Assembly: GCA_017161655.1 (NCBI GenBank)
Contig: JADFCV010000014.1
Location: forward strand, 1 to 45,505
Length of the DNA: 45,505 bases
Direction: 5' to 3'
Source of the DNA: Candidatus Sumerlaeota bacterium
GTDB lineage: Bacteria; Sumerlaeota; Sumerlaeia; Sumerlaeales; Sumerlaeaceae
A program made the position numbers and the translations under genes. The notes beneath the pieces are model-generated. The model did not search any database, was not told the DNA's origin, and saw only the letters and a list, made by a program, of their open reading frames with translations. The first letter of the stretch is position 1; every line of letters begins with the position of its first letter. Positions 42,392 through 45,505 of this stretch are shown here, one piece after another.

Positions 42392-44119
42392 GTGGCTAGA
42401 GTTCTTCTCATCACGCCATACAACGAATCGGACCTCGGTTGCAGGCAACTCATCGCAAATCTGCGCGCTGAAGGCCACGAAGCCTATCTGCTTTGCGCCA
42501 AGCTCACGCGCACCAAGGATATCCCAAGCAATGAAGGATGGGATCCGCTGTGGCAGGTGAGTGTGTTGCCAGGTGGGGGATTGAAGATCTTGTCTTACCC
42601 AGATCCCCTCTCACCTGCGGAAGTAGAGCATCTCCAGCGTCTGATCCGCAAAATCCGGCCGCATTTCATAGGCATTAGTGTTTACACTGCTTTTGTTCAG
42701 CAGGCTGCCCAGCTCGCCCAAATCGCCAAACAAACTGCCCCCGATGCCGTTGTCTCCTGGGGTGGTCCCCATGTGACGCTTGATCCTGTCGGCTCAGCGG
42801 AGTTCTGCGACGTCGGATTTGTGGGGGAATGCGATCTCATCCTTGGTGATTTTTTGAAAGCGCTCGAAATTGGCAAGGACTGGCGACAGACGCCGAACAT
42901 CGTTTGGCGCGAGAATGGCAAGCTCCATCGCAATCCTGTTGGACCGGTGGTGAAGGACCTCGACTCCATCCCTTATCCTTATTGGGGACCAGAGGGCGTT
43001 TATTATCTCGACGAGGACGAACTTCTCGAAGGGCGTCCCCACGACTTCAGTGAGTTGCACACATATTACAAGATCCTCACGAGTCGCGGTTGTCCCTACG
43101 TCTGCACTTATTGTGTTTACTCATTAACTAAAAATGTCATGCCTGACATCGCAAAACTGCGCTTTCGCTCCATACCGCACTGCATGCAAGAGCTTGAGGA
43201 AGCGAAAGCCAGACAAGGCCACTTTTATCTCGAAATCGAGGATGACATTTTTACGGTGCGCCCCGAACGCATGCGCGAGTTCTTCAATGAATACTCTCAG
43301 CGCATTCGGATGCCCTTCGGTTGCCAGACGCACCCAAACTACGCACGTCCCGAAATGCTCCAGATTCTCAAAGAGCACCACGCGGAATTCGTAGCGATGG
43401 GAATTCAGAGCGGCAGCGAGCGTATTGCAAATGAGCTTTACGACCGCCGAACGACACGAGAACGCGTGCTGGAGGCGGCCCACAACATCCATGCTTCCGG
43501 CCTACGCGCATTCTACGATATTATCACGAACAACCCGTTTGAAACCGAGGAAGACTGCCGTGCAACATTCGAACTCCTGCGCGAGCTTCCAAAACCCTAC
43601 GAAATGCGCATGGGAATTCTCATCATCTATCCGGGCATGCCCATCTGGCACATGTGCAAGGAAGCTGGAATTTCTCCCGTTGCGGACTATCAGCGCTTCC
43701 GCTTTTGGAACGCCCTCTATTATATCGCTTCGACCGTTGATCTCTCTGATAAAGATGTCGAATTCTTACTAAACAATGAGGAACTGCGCCGCGATCCCTC
43801 GCTGCTCGAAGCAATCGCGGGAACCACGGTCCGCCTCACCCACGAAGGACTGGATTCAAGGATTTTGGCCGATAATTACCTTCGAGAAGTCTATCGCCTG
43901 GCCGATCGGATACGCCAGCTAGAGGGCGAGCTGCACTACATCAAGGCACGGCGAGGCTTCCGCCAGTTCATGTGGATTTCAGAGCGTGCAAGAAAGGCGA
44001 AACGCCGCCTCGTCGGCTTGTTCAAAGGCCGCCAAGTGTCCGCGGAGAAGGTTGCCCCGGCATGTGCGGCGGACGACGGATGTGCGACCCCGCGCCAAGC
44101 TGTGGCTTCGAGCCACTGA
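42392..44119 (+). CDS. B12-binding-type radical SAM protein, paralog 2 (full length)
   Basis: Full-length partner of the preceding gene; the two are closely similar along their whole shared length (for example PHVTLDPVGS, DWRQTPNIVWRE, HPNYARPEMLQILKE and NNPFETEEDC/R). An N-terminal Rossmann domain (VLLITPYNESDLGCRQLIANLRAEGHEAYLL) of B12-binding type lacks the DxHxxG motif. The radical SAM core has RGCPYVCTYC (about residue 232), and after it a helical region and a short tail with two Cys (CAADDGC). This architecture is typical of enzymes doing methylation or carbon-skeleton chemistry on lipids or natural products; the substrate is unknown. GTG 42392 gives the canonical N-terminus; a TTG at 42374 adds six residues. 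The 42157-42391 gap has no clear promoter. Confidence 0.88.
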   Translation: MARVLLITPYNESDLGCRQLIANLRAEGHEAYLLCAKLTRTKDIPSNEGWDPLWQVSVLPGGGLKILSYPDPLSPAEVEHLQRLIRKIRPHFIGISVYTAFVQQAAQLAQIAKQTAPDAVVSWGGPHVTLDPVGSAEFCDVGFVGECDLILGDFLKALEIGKDWRQTPNIVWRENGKLHRNPVGPVVKDLDSIPYPYWGPEGVYYLDEDELLEGRPHDFSELHTYYKILTSRGCPYVCTYCVYSLTKNVMPDIAKLRFRSIPHCMQELEEAKARQGHFYLEIEDDIFTVRPERMREFFNEYSQRIRMPFGCQTHPNYARPEMLQILKEHHAEFVAMGIQSGSERIANELYDRRTTRERVLEAAHNIHASGLRAFYDIITNNPFETEEDCRATFELLRELPKPYEMRMGILIIYPGMPIWHMCKEAGISPVADYQRFRFWNALYYIASTVDLSDKDVEFLLNNEELRRDPSLLEAIAGTTVRLTHEGLDSRILADNYLREVYRLADRIRQLEGELHYIKARRGFRQFMWISERARKAKRRLVGLFKGRQVSAEKVAPACAADDGCATPRQAVASSH

Positions 44120-44263
44120 TTCTTTCTTAAAATTCGCACCCCAAACACTGAAAAACAGCGCCACTTTGCCTCCCAAGGGGAAGGAGGAGAAAGCATTAGT
44201 GTGTGCTGCGACATGCTCCCTCGATCATGACTCCCAGCGATTCTCGACGATGAGACGACCCTT

Positions 44264-45220
44264 TCAGAGCGGGGCCTCAATTTCATCGAGTAGTCGCCGA
44301 AGCGTGCGGACTTCTGCGACTTCGTTCCCGTTGTGTTCAAAGGTCCGGACTGCCTGAATGCGGTGCGCCAGTACCGGCACAACCATCGTCTTGATGTCAT
44401 CGGGGATGCAATAATCACGACCTTCGTAAAACGCCCTCGCTTGTGCTGCACGGCGCAGCGCCAATGCCGCACGTGTGCTTGCCCCCAGCTCGATGAGCTG
44501 CGACTCGCGTGTTGCCGTCACAATGCGCGCCAAGTAGTATAGCAGTTCCTCGGCAATCTCTACATCTTGCACTTGCGCTTGCAGCTCCAGAACCTCCGCA
44601 GCATCCAGAACTGGGTTCACGAATTCGATGTTGCCCACCTCGCGTTGCTCGCGAAGAATCTGCACCTCATCCTCGATGCTCGGGTATCCGACCTGTAACC
44701 GCATCAGAAAACGATCCATTTGCGACTTGGGAAGCGGAAACGTTCCGTGGAATTCAATTGGGTTCTGCGTTGCGATAACCATGAAGGGGCGCGGCAAATC
44801 ATAGGTGTGCTTGTCCACAGACACCTGCGCGCTGTTCATGGCTTCCAGCAGCGCCGATTGCGTTTTGGGTGTCGTGCGGTTGATTTCGTCCGCAAGGACA
44901 ACGTTGGCAAAAATCGGCCCCGGTTTGAACTCAAACTCGTGCGTACTTTGATTAAAAATGACAGCGCCAATAATGTCTGAGGGAAGCAAGTCACTCGTGA
45001 ATTGAATCCGCGAGAAGCTGAGATTCAACGACCGCGCCAAAAGCTGCGCCAGTGTGGTCTTCCCAACACCAGGAACGTCTTCTAGAAGGATATGTCCCTG
45101 GGCCAAGAAACCGATGATGAGGTTTTTGACGACCTCTGATTTGCCTTTGATGACCTGTTCGATATTCTGCTGAAGCCTAGCGACCTCTGGCCGAATTGTG
45201 GTTCTCACGTGATTATCCAT
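44264..45220 (-). CDS. MoxR-family AAA+ ATPase
   Basis: AAA+ chaperone-like ATPase that works with von Willebrand-type partner proteins in assembling enzymes or envelope complexes. Walker A is EDVPGVGKTTLAQ, Walker B VVLADEINRTTPKTQSALLEAM, sensor 1 ATQNPIEFHGTFPLP, followed by the Arg-finger region QMDRFLMRL and the C-terminal lid (IVTATRESQLIELGASTRAALAL). Its 318 residues are normal. ATG 45220 is in the usual position, but AAGGGA is very close to it, so a GTG at 45208 or 45244 is possible. The DUF58 and VWA genes that generally follow moxR are absent: downstream on this strand lies the end of the radical SAM gene. Partners must be elsewhere. Confidence 0.92.
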   Translation of the reverse strand: MDNHVRTTIRPEVARLQQNIEQVIKGKSEVVKNLIIGFLAQGHILLEDVPGVGKTTLAQLLARSLNLSFSRIQFTSDLLPSDIIGAVIFNQSTHEFEFKPGPIFANVVLADEINRTTPKTQSALLEAMNSAQVSVDKHTYDLPRPFMVIATQNPIEFHGTFPLPKSQMDRFLMRLQVGYPSIEDEVQILREQREVGNIEFVNPVLDAAEVLELQAQVQDVEIAEELLYYLARIVTATRESQLIELGASTRAALALRRAAQARAFYEGRDYCIPDDIKTMVVPVLAHRIQAVRTFEHNGNEVAEVRTLRRLLDEIEAPL

Positions 45221-45305
45221 TCCCTTGCATTGTTGCTCAAACACAGTTGGATGAAAGCGCTACACATGCCACGCAAAGCAATGCTCTAGAAAAGGAATTA
45301 CACGT

Positions 45306-45505
45306 ATGCGTAGAAATTTAGTAACACACCTTCCCATAATTCTTGCGCTTACTCTTAGCCCGACCCTTGTTCATGCCGGTTGGCTCGCAAATTTCCTAGG
45401 GAAGGATCAGAGTCAGCAGGAACAACAGGCCGCCCCACAAAAGGGCGCAAAAGCCGCGGAAACACGCGGCGACAAAGAAACATCAGCCACGCCTACCCCA
45501 GATCC
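45306..45505 (+). CDS. start of an exported protein (cut by window edge)
   Basis: An open frame from ATG 45306 runs off the right edge. It encodes a signal peptide (MRRNLVTHLPIILALTLSPT, then LVHA) followed by GWLANFLGKDQ and a Gln/Ala/Lys/Thr-rich low-complexity stretch ending in PTPD. Only 66 codons are visible, so no function can be given. It is divergent from the MoxR gene across an 85-base gap. Confidence 0.7.
   Translation, partial: MRRNLVTHLPIILALTLSPTLVHAGWLANFLGKDQSQQEQQAAPQKGAKAAETRGDKETSATPTPD

Overview
The window looks like a piece of chromosome from a Gram-negative-type, facultatively or strictly anaerobic bacterium outside the well-studied phyla. Signs of this are an electron-bifurcating type [FeFe] hydrogenase cluster, a membrane-anchored pentahaem nitrite reductase (NrfHA), an MglA-type polarity GTPase, a GspG-like pseudopilin with the C-terminal pattern common in Planctomycetes, Armatimonadetes and Sumerlaeota-like genomes, and secreted proteins with golvesin/xanthan-lyase-type domains. 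A Sumerlaeota (BRC1)-like origin is my inference from gene style only. No rRNA or taxonomic marker is present. I see no insertion sequence, phage or plasmid genes.

Layout, left to right. 1-256 is the trailer end of a type I-E-like CRISPR array; its leader and cas genes are outside. Then come lon (minus) and a divergent glutamate dehydrogenase. A 440-base control region follows with two Rex-type operators and the hydrogenase genes hydC, hydB and hydA. HydB is split by a 61-base insertion and carries an unusual C-terminal GltD/NfnB-like NADPH domain. Next are a pseudopilin, a half-size permease, an aldo/keto reductase (minus) and tRNA-Gly(CCC) (minus). Further on are a minus-strand FKBP plus trypsin-like protease pair, an orphan metal ABC permease, lepB, an Lrp/AsnC regulator with an aminotransferase, and an aldehyde dehydrogenase (minus). 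An unknown gene and yqeY lead to nrfHA behind a perfect FNR-type box.

23.4-27.5 kb is a surface/polarity block: a glycosyltransferase and a coiled-coil methyltransferase (minus), then mglA and a roadblock protein (plus). 27.7-33.5 kb holds a secreted polysaccharide deacetylase with three golvesin-like domains, a small Cys-rich exported protein (minus), a PfkB kinase, a lipoprotein and nadB. After ftsH (minus) comes an accessory-looking stretch: an AT-richer SGNH hydrolase, a SPASM radical SAM enzyme (minus), a large secreted protein of unknown function with a strong terminator, and two tandem paralogous radical SAM proteins, the first lacking the start of its N-terminal domain. The window ends with an orphan MoxR ATPase (minus) and the start of another exported protein.

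How the genes may fit together: the hydrogenase links NAD(P)H and ferredoxin to H2 under redox control by Rex. Glutamate dehydrogenase and NrfHA connect to ammonium, and NrfHA would be switched on without oxygen by an FNR-type regulator. Lon, FtsH, the periplasmic protease and FKBP are quality-control functions. The most unusual points are the NuoF-GltD fusion with its exact 61-base disruption, the paired Rex boxes, the FNR box at nrfHA, and the tandem radical SAM genes.
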